Positions 7,101 to 14,457 are shown, numbered from the stretch's first letter. The stretch is DNA of 14,577 bases from Nitrospinota bacterium (GCA_029880775.1 JAOUNV010000006.1:1-14577), one strand, 5' to 3'. Program-made: numbers and translations. The notes: generated by a model from the letters alone, not told the origin.

Positions 7101-8117
7101 CTATGCCATGAAGGCGAAATAAATCCCGGCCGCCAAAGCCATGGTGGCGGGGACAGTGAGCAGCCATGCGCGGATGATCGCCATCAGTGTGTCCCTGGGG
7201 GTCTTGTGCACGCTTTTGGAAAACCCAACCCCCACCACGGAGGAAATCACCACATGGGTGGTGGAGACCGGCATGCCCAGCAAAGAAGCGCCCAATATCA
7301 CCGCCGTCCCTCCGGTCTCCGCGGAAAAGCCGTGGATAGGCTGCATTTCCGTTATCTTTTTCGCCACAGTCTTGAGCACCCGCAGCCCCCCCAGCAGAGT
7401 GCCCAGGCTGATGGAGACAGCGGAAAGAGCCGTCACCCAGAAGGGAATCTCAAACTTTTCTATGGAGCCTGCCTGAAACAGCGCCAGCGCCATCAGCCCC
7501 ATGGTTTTTTGCGCGTCGTTGGCGCCATGGGCCAGGCTCATCACCGCCGCCGAATATTTCTGCAGCCGGGCGAACACCCTGTTCACCTGGAAGTTTGAAA
7601 CCTGGGTGAAGACCCCGTGCGAAACCCTGGTGAAAAACCGGAACACTGCAAACCCGACCACGAACCCGAAAAGGGGGGAAGCGAAAAGCGCCATGATCAC
7701 CTCTCCCAGCTTGGCCCAGTTGAACACGCCCATGACACCGCCCTCTCCCGCCGCCTTGGCCAGCGCCGCTCCGGCCAGCGCCGCTATCAACGCATGGGAT
7801 GAGCTGGAGGGAAGCCCCAGGCTCCAGGCGCCCAGGCTCCACAATATGGCGGCCACCAGCGCGGCCATGATCAGCCCCGAGTCCATGAATTGGGGATCCA
7901 CCACCCCCGTGGCCACGGTATACGCCACTTTGTGGGAGATAAAGGCGCCGATAAAGTTGAAGAGAGCGGCGGTGGCCAGAGCTGCCGGCACTGTCATGGC
8001 CCTGGAGCCGATGGTGGTGGCCACTGTGTTGGCCGCGTCGTTGAAGCCGTTTATGAAGTTAAATACCACGCAGAGAAAAATCACCATAATCAGGGCGCTA
8101 ATCTGAGAATCAGGCAT
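7101..8117 (-). CDS. pit: PiT-family inorganic phosphate permease
   Basis: The 338-residue integral membrane protein belongs to the PiT family, which imports phosphate (often as a metal-phosphate complex) driven by H+ or Na+. The two inverted signature motifs are present: GFNDAANT at residues 24-31 and GANDAQKT at 198-205. The paired loop motifs GLPSSSSH (101-108) and GMPVSTTH in the C-terminal half are also present. The length fits the short bacterial form paired with a DUF47 protein. Its ATG overlaps the end of the upstream DUF47 gene by 8 nt, so the two are translationally coupled. Sulfate transport has been shown for some PiT relatives, but the DUF47 neighbour favours phosphate. Confidence 0.93.
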   Translation of the reverse strand: MPDSQISALIMVIFLCVVFNFINGFNDAANTVATTIGSRAMTVPAALATAALFNFIGAFISHKVAYTVATGVVDPQFMDSGLIMAALVAAILWSLGAWSLGLPSSSSHALIAALAGAALAKAAGEGGVMGVFNWAKLGEVIMALFASPLFGFVVGFAVFRFFTRVSHGVFTQVSNFQVNRVFARLQKYSAAVMSLAHGANDAQKTMGLMALALFQAGSIEKFEIPFWVTALSAVSISLGTLLGGLRVLKTVAKKITEMQPIHGFSAETGGTAVILGASLLGMPVSTTHVVISSVVGVGFSKSVHKTPRDTLMAIIRAWLLTVPATMALAAGIYFAFMA

Positions 8118-8796
8118 GCTCTATGATCATCCCCTGGATCACCTTCATCATCCCCACCAGGGAGTCGAGCACCTCCTCCAGCTGATCCAGGATCTTCTCG
8201 TCCATCTCCGCCCGGCGATAGGCGGACAGATCCCCCCCCAGCGCCGCCCGGTTCAGCTTGGCGGAAAGCTCCTTTTTCCAGCGCCAATAGATATTGTCAC
8301 CTTCCATCTCTATATCGCACATCCGAGTCAGCGTGGCCGCCAGCTCCGCCGACCCCTGGCGGGAATGCCTCAGCAGGTCCACTGTCTTGGTCGCCTCAGC
8401 TATCCCCCGCTGGAAGGCCATCAGCTGCTCCAGGACGAAGGGGGGCAAGCCGCCGCGATACTCGGCTGTTATGTTCATCATGGCGGACTCGTACAGGCTG
8501 TCCATCGCATCGTCCAGGCAGGAGAAAAGCCGCCGAAGCTCCAATGGGGAGAAGGGGGGTGTGAAGCTGCGTTTTAGCCCGGAGGTAACCTCCTGCACCA
8601 CCAGATCCCCTTTTCGCTCCAGGATCTTCAGGTCCGTCAAAAGCTTTTCACGATCAAAGGGGGAGAGGTTCTGTTTGGAGGCGGCGTCTATATACACCCC
8701 CAGTGTTTCGCCGATCAGCCGGTACATAGTGTCCATCGGACCGAAGAAATCCACCTCCTCCGGAAAGAAGAAGCCGATAATTTTTTTCAAGACCAT
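8110..8796 (-). CDS. DUF47 PhoU-like protein, PiT partner
   Basis: The 228-residue soluble helical protein belongs to the PhoU-like DUF47 (YkaA/TIGR00153) family, which typically sits directly before a PiT gene and is thought to control transport. It begins MVLKKIIGFFFPEEVDFF, close to the usual opening of the family, and continues with paired three-helix PhoU-like halves. Acidic motifs such as EMEGDNIYWRWKKEL and DDAMDSLYE resemble the metal-binding E/DxxxD motifs of PhoU proteins. AAGGTG lies 4 nt before the ATG. No PHO box was recognised upstream. Confidence 0.91.
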   Translation of the reverse strand: MVLKKIIGFFFPEEVDFFGPMDTMYRLIGETLGVYIDAASKQNLSPFDREKLLTDLKILERKGDLVVQEVTSGLKRSFTPPFSPLELRRLFSCLDDAMDSLYESAMMNITAEYRGGLPPFVLEQLMAFQRGIAEATKTVDLLRHSRQGSAELAATLTRMCDIEMEGDNIYWRWKKELSAKLNRAALGGDLSAYRRAEMDEKILDQLEEVLDSLVGMMKVIQGMIIEHA

Positions 8797-9052
8797 TTAC
8801 ACCTTTTTGCAATTCAAGCTAAAGCCGCCACACGCCAAGTTTCGGCTCGTCCCACGTTGCAGGATACAGTTTCCTCAGGCCAGGATCAAATCCGCGTAAT
8901 CTTTACTGCGGTCTCACTATGGCGGATCGGGATTTCGCCGGGCTTACAGATCTATTGGGGACCTTGGCGACCGGCCAGGAACACAGATTCTTATTAAATA
9001 TTAAAAGCTGAAATCGAGCGTCGCCAGGGCTGGCTATGATGAAAACACTTCG
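8797..9052 (+). other. Gene-free interval between DUF47 and radical SAM genes
   Basis: These 256 nt hold no ORF with a ribosome binding site on either strand. A 30-codon plus-strand ORF at 8920-9012 lacks any Shine-Dalgarno and is probably chance. The promoter of the DUF47-pit pair should be here, but no convincing hexamers were found. An AT-rich patch near 8990-9010 follows the radical SAM stop. Confidence 0.5.
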
Positions 9053-10102
9053 CTAAGGGAGAGGTTGCGCCTCTCCATCGATTCCACTCCCGCCTTCGCC
9101 CAGGTGATATAACCTTCCGTAAGCCACTTCGAGCATGAATTGTTCATCCATGGCTAATTTTTCAATCTCGCTAACTATTTTATCGTCAGACATCAACCTG
9201 TAGCATGCGTCGCATACGCTGTTCTCGAAATACTCTTTCGGCAGCAAGTTGCCCACACCTCTTCGCTCCAGTTCTGAAATAATTTTTTTGGGGCCCCATA
9301 CCCTGATGGCGTGAAGAGCGGCGTTCGTCTCCGACTTGTCGAGTATTTCTTCGATCGACATCTCCCCGATCCTGCCTAGTAGCAAGGGATGATCACCATC
9401 GATGTCTATCACTGGGCCGATACACGCAGTCACTCGACCGTCTGGAAATATGATTGGGGAGTCTCCCGAAAGGCAAGCGGCGGGGCAGGGTGCGGAAGCC
9501 AGGGCGCGGCCACCGGCGCCCAAGGTCATGGCCGCCCTTCCCACCGGGAAAGTTATCGCGGAACTTATCCGCCGCTTCTCGGTGACTTTGAGCAACGTAT
9601 CTATCGTCTTCTTGTACTCGGGCTCCTCCAGGTCTGCTGCGCAGACGGCCACGCTATGCGGTCTCCCCAGCTCCTTCGCCGCAAGGATGGCGTTAAGGAT
9701 GTTCTCAATGGGGATCGCTTTTTGGTGGTATACATCTGTGCTGAAGGTGAACATTTTCACAGACTGCAGGTTCGCCATCACCTTTTTCGCCGATGCTCGG
9801 CTTCCCGCCCAAAACGCATTCGATACCACCGTGGGGATAAGGCCGCATTGCGCGGCGAAATCGCTGATATCCTTTAAATAGTCGATGTCGAAAAAAGGCT
9901 CGCCTCCGGTGATCGATAAAATATTGACGTGGCCTTCCCTGTATCTCGACACCTGGCTTATCCAGTCAAAAGCCACTTCGACCGGGATTTTCTCTTTTCT
10001 GTTCGGCCCTGCTTTTATGATGCAGTGTGGGCAGGCGATCTGGCACTTATACGTCAGTAGTAACCCGATATTCAGAAGATAATCAAGGCCCTGCTTTTCC
10101 AT
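9053..10102 (-). CDS. Radical SAM enzyme with SPASM/twitch-like cysteines
   Basis: The 349-residue product has the radical SAM cluster motif C20-x3-C24-x2-C27 (CQIACPHC), and the GGEP motif at 66-69 contacts the SAM amino group. A C-terminal extension holds five more cysteines: C206 and C210, C227 in DGRVTACIG, and C297/C300 in CDAC. This arrangement resembles SPASM or twitch domains that bind auxiliary Fe-S clusters in peptide- and protein-modifying enzymes. The C-terminal tail after residue 305 has no recognised motif. Upstream on the same strand, after 75 nt, lies a 72-residue peptide gene that could be the substrate. The ribosome binding site is weak (TGGA about 9 nt upstream), so the enzyme may be made at lower levels than the peptide. 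The exact family was not recognised, and other substrates are possible. Confidence 0.88.
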   Translation of the reverse strand: MEKQGLDYLLNIGLLLTYKCQIACPHCIIKAGPNRKEKIPVEVAFDWISQVSRYREGHVNILSITGGEPFFDIDYLKDISDFAAQCGLIPTVVSNAFWAGSRASAKKVMANLQSVKMFTFSTDVYHQKAIPIENILNAILAAKELGRPHSVAVCAADLEEPEYKKTIDTLLKVTEKRRISSAITFPVGRAAMTLGAGGRALASAPCPAACLSGDSPIIFPDGRVTACIGPVIDIDGDHPLLLGRIGEMSIEEILDKSETNAALHAIRVWGPKKIISELERRGVGNLLPKEYFENSVCDACYRLMSDDKIVSEIEKLAMDEQFMLEVAYGRLYHLGEGGSGIDGEAQPLP

Positions 10103-10155
10103 GCTCTACGTTCCACGCCAGACGGGCTCTCCGACACCACCTGAGGGCATAGGAG

Positions 10156-10184
10156 ACGCTCCGTCATAGCGTTTATTTTAACGC
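10156..10184 (-). promoter_or_regulatory. Overlapping short hairpins between peptide and radical SAM genes
   Basis: Two mutually exclusive 5-bp stems share the same arm. GCGTT (10169-10173) pairs with AACGC (10180-10184) across the peptide stop codon, and AGCGT (10168-10172) pairs with ACGCT (10156-10160). The arrangement could allow partial termination or attenuation before the enzyme gene. The stems are short, and the reading is tentative. Confidence 0.3.
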
Positions 10185-10396
10185 CCTGTTTTAGGCGCTA
10201 TCATAATATTGAGATTCTTGAAGCTGTTTGGATTTTTCAACAGTTCCCTCAACATTTCGGGATTCCCCAATATTCCGAGAGTTTCCGGGAAATGAACGAT
10301 TCTCTTTTCCTTGGCGATTAATTTCGTGAGTTCAGGCGGTAATTTGTATGAAGTTCCTAATACCTTGCCCACTTGGATTGCTTTTTTTACAGGCAT
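10178..10396 (-). CDS. 72-residue basic peptide, candidate radical SAM substrate
   Basis: The product is 72 residues, begins MPVKKAIQVGKVLGTSYKL, ends NLNIMIAPKTGR, and matches no family I recognise. It is rich in Lys and Leu and has no Cys or Trp; the aromatic residues are Y17, F36 and F59, plus H35. A longer in-frame ORF starts at 10507, but the ATG at 10396 is preferred because AAGGAGGG lies about 8 nt before it. A strong promoter-like element sits about 115 nt upstream and the radical SAM gene follows after 75 nt. Size, placement and strong translation signals fit a precursor peptide, with the N-terminal LPPELTKLIAKE helix as possible leader. The lack of Cys argues against thioether products. 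It could also be an unrelated small regulator. Confidence 0.72.
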   Translation of the reverse strand: MPVKKAIQVGKVLGTSYKLPPELTKLIAKEKRIVHFPETLGILGNPEMLRELLKNPNSFKNLNIMIAPKTGR

Positions 10397-10716
10397 GCGC
10401 ACACCCTCCTTACGTTGCAATGTTAATAGTTTGCTCCGCGACATCCCCCTGCGGCCGTTCGTCTTGGCAAGCTGCCCCAATGAAGCCTCAGCTTTGACCA
10501 CGATCATAATTATTACAACATTTTACTTGGTATCATGTCAACAGCAATGTGCAACATTTTCCCACTAAGTGCAGTCGAAACCATGAATCAATTCAGGCTG
10601 TTTCATCGTGGATAAATTAACTTTGCGGATTAAGCATGACGTGGGACGGCATTCCCCGGAAGAAGACAAGACACCTTGACCAGGCTGCGCTCAGCGGATG
10701 ATATCCATCGAAGTAC
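10397..10716 (+). other. Intergenic stretch with the peptide promoter
   Basis: These 320 nt lie between the peptide start and the ntrC-family stop. Apart from the promoter-like element and a repeated CAACATTTT, nothing coding is convincing. The half near the peptide gene is visibly more AT-rich than the surrounding genes. Confidence 0.5.
10512..10541 (-). promoter_or_regulatory. Sigma70-type promoter for peptide-radical SAM unit
   Basis: On the minus strand a perfect TTGACA (10536-10541) is followed after 18 nt by TGTAAT (10512-10517). The predicted start near 10505 gives a leader of about 110 nt before the peptide ATG. Two copies of AAAATGTTG (10516-10524 and 10552-10560), 36 nt apart, flank the -35 and could be operator half-sites. 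Confidence 0.6.
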
Positions 10717-12144
10717 TCATTTCCGCCCCCCTTTTTCTATTCTCAACTCGGCGATCTTCTTGGCCAACGTGTTGCGGTTAAGCCCCAATTCCTCGGCGGC
10801 CTTGGATTGCACGTCGCCGCAACGTTTCATCGCCGTCTCTATAAGCGCCTTCTCAACCCGGCGGATCACAGTCTCGTACACCGCGCCGTGGGCAATATCC
10901 GGATACAGGGTCCGGGCCGCGCCCTCCAGCGAAGCCGCCTCTCCCGGCTCGGCGCTCCCCCTTCCTCCCGCTTCGGAAGGAAGGTCCTCCAGCGTGATGG
11001 TGTCCCCCGGCGCCAGAGCCACCGCTCGCCGGACGGCGTTTTCCAGTTGCCGCACATTGCCAGGCCAGGAGCGGGCCATGAACGCTTCAATCACCTCCGG
11101 ATTAGCCCGTTTTGGGGCCTCTCCCAGTGTCCTGGCGGCCCGAGCCAGGAACGACTCCACTAACAGAGGAATATCCTCCTTCCGCTCGTCCAGGGTGGGG
11201 GCTTGGGCGCAGAGAACATTTAGCCGATGGAACAGATCATCGCGAAACCTCGCGGCCTTGGTTTCCTCTTCCAGGTTTTTGTTTGTGGAGGCGATGACCC
11301 TGGCCAGAGTCCTGCGGGGTCTGGAACTGCCCACCGGATAGTACTCCCGCTCCTGCAGCACGCGCAGCATCTTCGCCTGCAAAGGCAGCGGCATGTCACC
11401 GATCTCGTCCAGCAGGATCGATCCCTCCCCGGCGGCGGCGAATTTCCCCTCGCGGCTCTCCACCGCTCCGGTGAACGCCCCCTTTATGTGGCCGAACATT
11501 TCCGACTCCAGAAGCTCGCTCGGCACGGCGGCGCAGTTGACCGTGACAAAAGGCGCGGCGGCGCGGCGTGATTGAAAATGCAGCGCTCTGGCCACCAGTT
11601 CCTTTCCGCTTCCCGTGGGCCCCGTCACCAGGACCGTGTCTGTGGAATCGGCGGCCCTCCCCATGAATTTGAACAAGCTCTGCATCGCGGCGGATTTGCC
11701 CACCATCTCTTCCGGGTCACCCACCTCCCGGCGGGATCGCAACGCCCCCAGCTCCGCGCTCATGGCGCGATATTCCATTATTCTGGAGACCAGGATCTCC
11801 ACCACATCCATATCAAAGGGCTTTGTGATGTAATCAAAGGCGCCCCGCCGCATGGCGGTGACGGCGTTTTGCATGGTGGCGTCCGCCGTCATCACCACCA
11901 CCGATGGTGGCCGGGGCCCGACGCCGGCCTGGCCGAACAGGTCGAACCCGCTACCTCCAGGCAGGTTGATATCCAGAAACACGATGTCGTACTCCGTACC
12001 GGTCAGCTTATCCGCGGCTGTGGAGAAGGTGTCCGCCGTATCCACAAGCGCGCCCTTGGCTTCCAAGCCCCGGGAGAGGACAAATCTCACGCTCTCCTCG
12101 TCATCCACCACCAGGATCGCCGCTGGTTTTTCATCCTGGTTCAA
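10717..12144 (-). CDS. NtrC-family sigma54-dependent response regulator
   Basis: The 475-residue product activates sigma54 promoters on phosphorylation. The receiver domain (about 8-122) has the acidic pair DD at 14-15, phospho-acceptor D58, T86 and K108. The AAA+ domain has Walker A GPTGSGKE (175-182), the sigma54-contacting GAFTGA loop (222-227), Walker B LLDEIGD (244-250) and FRDDLFHRLNV at 300-310 with the arginine finger. The C-terminal Fis-type helix-turn-helix, SKAAEELGLNRNTLAKKI, closely resembles that of true NtrC. Start is TTG at 12144, chosen because AGGAG lies about 7 nt upstream and the receiver begins directly after. No cognate kinase is adjacent, so the signal cannot be assigned. 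It is divergent from purM. Other members (HydG/ZraR, AtoC) share this domain order. Confidence 0.92.
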   Translation of the reverse strand: MNQDEKPAAILVVDDEESVRFVLSRGLEAKGALVDTADTFSTAADKLTGTEYDIVFLDINLPGGSGFDLFGQAGVGPRPPSVVVMTADATMQNAVTAMRRGAFDYITKPFDMDVVEILVSRIMEYRAMSAELGALRSRREVGDPEEMVGKSAAMQSLFKFMGRAADSTDTVLVTGPTGSGKELVARALHFQSRRAAAPFVTVNCAAVPSELLESEMFGHIKGAFTGAVESREGKFAAAGEGSILLDEIGDMPLPLQAKMLRVLQEREYYPVGSSRPRRTLARVIASTNKNLEEETKAARFRDDLFHRLNVLCAQAPTLDERKEDIPLLVESFLARAARTLGEAPKRANPEVIEAFMARSWPGNVRQLENAVRRAVALAPGDTITLEDLPSEAGGRGSAEPGEAASLEGAARTLYPDIAHGAVYETVIRRVEKALIETAMKRCGDVQSKAAEELGLNRNTLAKKIAELRIEKGGRK

Positions 12145-12172
12145 TACCGTCTCCTGATCGACATCATGTTTT

Positions 12173-12180
12173 GGTATAAT
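12173..12180 (+). promoter_or_regulatory. Extended -10 promoter for purM
   Basis: TGGTATAAT (12172-12180), an extended -10, lies about 60 nt before the purM GTG, with no clear -35. It overlaps the upstream region of the divergent ntrC-family gene. Confidence 0.45.
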
Positions 12181-12201
12181 GTTCGTTTCCTATAGAATGG
12201 G

Positions 12202-12233
12202 ATTATACCGTTTCCAACAGACCTGAAAGTCAA
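12202..12233 (-). promoter_or_regulatory. Possible promoter for the ntrC-family gene
   Basis: The minus strand has TATAAT (12202-12207) and TTGACT (12228-12233) with a 20-nt spacer, which is longer than ideal. It lies about 58 nt before the TTG start and overlaps the purM leader. Confidence 0.35.
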
Positions 12234-12239
12234 TATTCC

Positions 12240-13280
12240 GTGAAAAAAGAGATAACGTACAAAGACGCGGGTGTGGACATAGACGCCGCCATGGAGAGCC
12301 TGCGCAGAATCAAGGGCTTCACAGCCTCTACCCACACACCTGCCGTGTTGGTGGGCCTGGGCGCTTTCGGCTCGCTGTATGACCTGGGGCCCACGCTCAA
12401 AAGCTACAAAAGCCCCGTCATGGTCCAGAGCGCCGATGGCGTGGGGACCAAGATGATGGTGGCCAGGATGACTGGTGTTTTCGACACAGTGGGGGAGGAT
12501 CTGGTCAACCATTGTCTCAACGATATCCTATGCCTGGGCGCCAGGGGATTCACATTTTTGGACTACATCGCCTCTACAGACCTGGAGCCGGGTATGGTGG
12601 AAAGCCTGGTCCAGGGGATGGCCCGCGCATGCGTTCGGTCTGGCTTGGCGCTGGTGGGTGGGGAAACAGCCCAGATGCCGGGCGTGTATATGCCAGGCGA
12701 GGTGGACCTGGCAGGGGTAATCACCGGCCTGGTGGAAAAAGACGAGATCATCACCGGAGATAAAATCAGAGCCGGGGACGCTTTGCTGGGGCTGGCATCC
12801 AGCGGATTGCACACCAATGGATACACCCTGGCCAGAAAGGCTCTGTTCGACTCCATGGGCCTGAAGGTGGATGAGCATCTGCCGGAGCTGGGGCGGACCG
12901 TGGGGGAGACACTCCTGGAGCCGCACAGGGACTACTCAAGGGTTCTGCTGCCGCTGCTTACCGAACACCAGGTGACCGGCCTTGCCCATATCACCGGTGG
13001 GGGACTACCGGACAACGTCCACCGGATTCTGTCTGGCAAATACGACGCTGTCATAGAGAAGAAATCGTGGGAGCCGCCCGCCATATTCAACCTGATCCAG
13101 CGAGGCGCCAACGTGCCCGATGCGGATATGTTCCGTTCTTTTAACATGGGCGTGGGAATGGTGATCGCCGTGGGAGCGGAACAAGCGGACACCCTGGCCA
13201 CGGCGCTGGAGACGGCAGGGGAGACTGTATACCAGCTGGGGGAAATTCGTAAAGGAAAAGGTGAGGTAAAGCTGGTCTGA
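12240..13280 (+). CDS. purM: Phosphoribosylformylglycinamidine cyclo-ligase (AIR synthetase)
   Basis: The 346-residue product catalyses the ATP-dependent closure of FGAM to AIR, the fifth step of de novo purine synthesis, in the cytoplasm. It begins ITYKDAGVDIDA, almost identical to the E. coli opening, which supports the GTG start at 12240 even though the ribosome binding site is poor. Family motifs in order: SADGVGTKMMVA (about 64-75), NDILCLGARGFTFLDYIA (94-111), LVGGETAQMPGVY (138-150), SSGLHTNGYTLARK, HITGGGLPDN and FNMGVGMVIAV. All are as expected for an active enzyme. No other pur gene is in the window; purN often follows purM but does not here. The gene converges on the TlpA-like gene with 10 nt between stops. 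Confidence 0.96.
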   Translation: MKKEITYKDAGVDIDAAMESLRRIKGFTASTHTPAVLVGLGAFGSLYDLGPTLKSYKSPVMVQSADGVGTKMMVARMTGVFDTVGEDLVNHCLNDILCLGARGFTFLDYIASTDLEPGMVESLVQGMARACVRSGLALVGGETAQMPGVYMPGEVDLAGVITGLVEKDEIITGDKIRAGDALLGLASSGLHTNGYTLARKALFDSMGLKVDEHLPELGRTVGETLLEPHRDYSRVLLPLLTEHQVTGLAHITGGGLPDNVHRILSGKYDAVIEKKSWEPPAIFNLIQRGANVPDADMFRSFNMGVGMVIAVGAEQADTLATALETAGETVYQLGEIRKGKGEVKLV

Positions 13281-13295
13281 CAGGCCCGCTTTACC
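13265..13295. terminator. Inverted repeat spanning both convergent stops
   Basis: GGTAAAGC (13265-13272) and GCTTTACC (13288-13295) form an 8-bp perfect stem around a 15-nt loop. The repeat overlaps the last codons of both purM and the TlpA-like gene. A further CTTTACC follows at 13305-13311. There is no T-run on either side, so it is not a classic terminator, but it sits where a shared one is expected. Confidence 0.4.
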
Positions 13296-13929
13296 CGCTA
13301 ATACCTTTACCAGGGCCGTTTTTGGCCTCCTCCTTTTTCTTGTTGGCGAACTCCTGCATTATCCCATGGAAGAATTTCACCATCTCCGGGTTGTCCCATT
13401 CGCGCACCCCCTCCGCCGCGGCCTGGATGTTGCCGTCTGGATCCACAAAGAAAGTACGGGGGATCGAACGGACTCTATAGTCGCGCATGGCGGAGTTGTC
13501 CGGATCGTGGAGGATGGTGAAATCCAGCTTGAATTCTCTGGCGAACTTCTTGACCATACCGGAGGATCCATCCCCCTCGTCTATGCTCACAGCCACCATA
13601 GCCAGCCCATCTTTTTTCATCTTGTTGTACAGACTGTTCATCATAGGCATTTCCACTACACAGGGACCGCACCATGTGGCCCAGAAGTTTAAAAACACCC
13701 ATTTCCCTTTATAAGAAGAAAGCCTGACCTTCCCCCCGTTCATCACATCCTCCAGGTGAAAATCAGGGGCGGGAGGGTTCTCCGGGGGCTTGGCGGTCTG
13801 CGTGGCCGTCTGGGTGGCCGCTTGGGCGGCCGCTTGGGCGGCATGAACGTGGTCCGGGCCAATAGCGGCCGTGCCGAAAGAATATCCCGCCGCGACCAGC
13901 GCCGAGAGGATGAGAAGCCTTTTTATCAT
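13291..13929 (-). CDS. TlpA/ResA-like periplasmic thiol-disulfide protein
   Basis: The 212-residue product has an N-terminal signal peptide (MIKRLLILSALVAAGYSFG) with likely cleavage near the VHA at 28-30. A low-complexity Ala/Gln/Thr linker (31-47) follows, then a thioredoxin fold of the TlpA/ResA type. The active site is WCGPC (86-90) in LNFWATWCGPC, the cis-proline is P157 in SIPRTF, and FVDPDG follows. Such proteins reduce disulfides in the periplasm, often of apocytochrome c or other client proteins. The C-terminal tail is Lys/Glu rich. GGAG lies about 9 nt before the ATG. No cytochrome c assembly genes are adjacent, so the client is unknown. The linker is encoded by a 12-nt tandem repeat. 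Confidence 0.92.
   Translation of the reverse strand: MIKRLLILSALVAAGYSFGTAAIGPDHVHAAQAAAQAATQTATQTAKPPENPPAPDFHLEDVMNGGKVRLSSYKGKWVFLNFWATWCGPCVVEMPMMNSLYNKMKKDGLAMVAVSIDEGDGSSGMVKKFAREFKLDFTILHDPDNSAMRDYRVRSIPRTFFVDPDGNIQAAAEGVREWDNPEMVKFFHGIMQEFANKKKEEAKNGPGKGISG
13794..13841. repeat. Four 12-nt tandem repeats inside the TlpA-like gene
   Basis: Four consecutive 12-nt units are present on the plus strand: two exact copies of CCGCTTGGGCGG preceded by two diverged copies. On the coding strand they give AAQA, AAQA, ATQT, ATQT, the linker just after the signal peptide. Unit length is a multiple of three, so gains or losses keep the frame. Confidence 0.85.
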
Positions 13930-14115
13930 TACTGTTTTCTCCGGTTTTCAAAACTGCCAACGGGGAAAACACATCCGACCTCCCAAAGGGGCCGGGAAAG
14001 TGTTATCGGTTCCCGCGATAATCTCCATGGCTAAACTATTTTAAAGCCGATCTACGGCATTCCATATACTCCGGCATTATACCACCAGCCAACGGCATTT
14101 GCGCCTATTTCAGAC
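13930..14115 (+). other. Gene-free interval
   Basis: These 186 nt contain no supported gene. The promoter of the TlpA-like gene should lie here, but no clear hexamers were found. Confidence 0.4.
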
Positions 14116-14457
14116 TCAACCGATAGTATCGTAGCTGATGTCAACCACATCCCCGGCGACGATCCCGGAATCCTCCGCCACAACCTGATCATCCACAATT
14201 ATCTGAGCCGTGAACGAGCCATCGCCTTCGTTCGTCACTGTCAATTGTAAAGGCCATTTCACATTGTTGGTGAATTTCTTCTCCCACGGCAGCTGAATGC
14301 CTGATTCTTTGAAGATTTTGCCGTTATCGATTTTTGCCCAGATTTTGACGCTGGGCGTATCACCAGTGACGGAGTAAACCACATCATGCACCCCGCTGCC
14401 GCAGCCGGCCATTCCCGAGGAAAAGCACAGCAACACAACTATGAACATTTTTTTCAT
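14116..14457 (-). CDS. MmpS-like lipoprotein
   Basis: The 113-residue product has a short signal peptide and a lipobox-like MAGC at residues 16-19, with C19 as the likely lipidated residue. The mature part, with VVYSVTGD near its start, LPWEKKF in the middle and a late AQIIVDDQVVAE, resembles the small beta-sandwich of MmpS proteins, which accompany MmpL/RND transporters in mycobacteria. The match is from recalled motif pattern, not a search. GGGTGA lies about 4-6 nt before the ATG. No MmpL or RND gene is in the window, so a transport role is only suggested. An alternative is a general small envelope lipoprotein of the same fold. Confidence 0.75.
   Translation of the reverse strand: MKKMFIVVLLCFSSGMAGCGSGVHDVVYSVTGDTPSVKIWAKIDNGKIFKESGIQLPWEKKFTNNVKWPLQLTVTNEGDGSFTAQIIVDDQVVAEDSGIVAGDVVDISYDTIG

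Noticed and set aside
8797..8860. Possible sigma54 promoter (TTGGC followed by GGC) before the DUF47-pit pair
   Set aside because: The GG-to-GC spacing is off by one and the -12 element is poor, so it does not meet the consensus.
8920..9012. 30-codon plus-strand ORF in the gap before the radical SAM gene
   Set aside because: There is no ribosome binding site, no recognisable composition, and it lies antisense to the neighbouring transcription.
10397..10507. N-terminal extension of the peptide gene to an ATG at 10507
   Set aside because: The strong AAGGAGGG lies before the internal ATG at 10396, and the upstream ATG sits almost at the predicted transcription start with no ribosome binding site.
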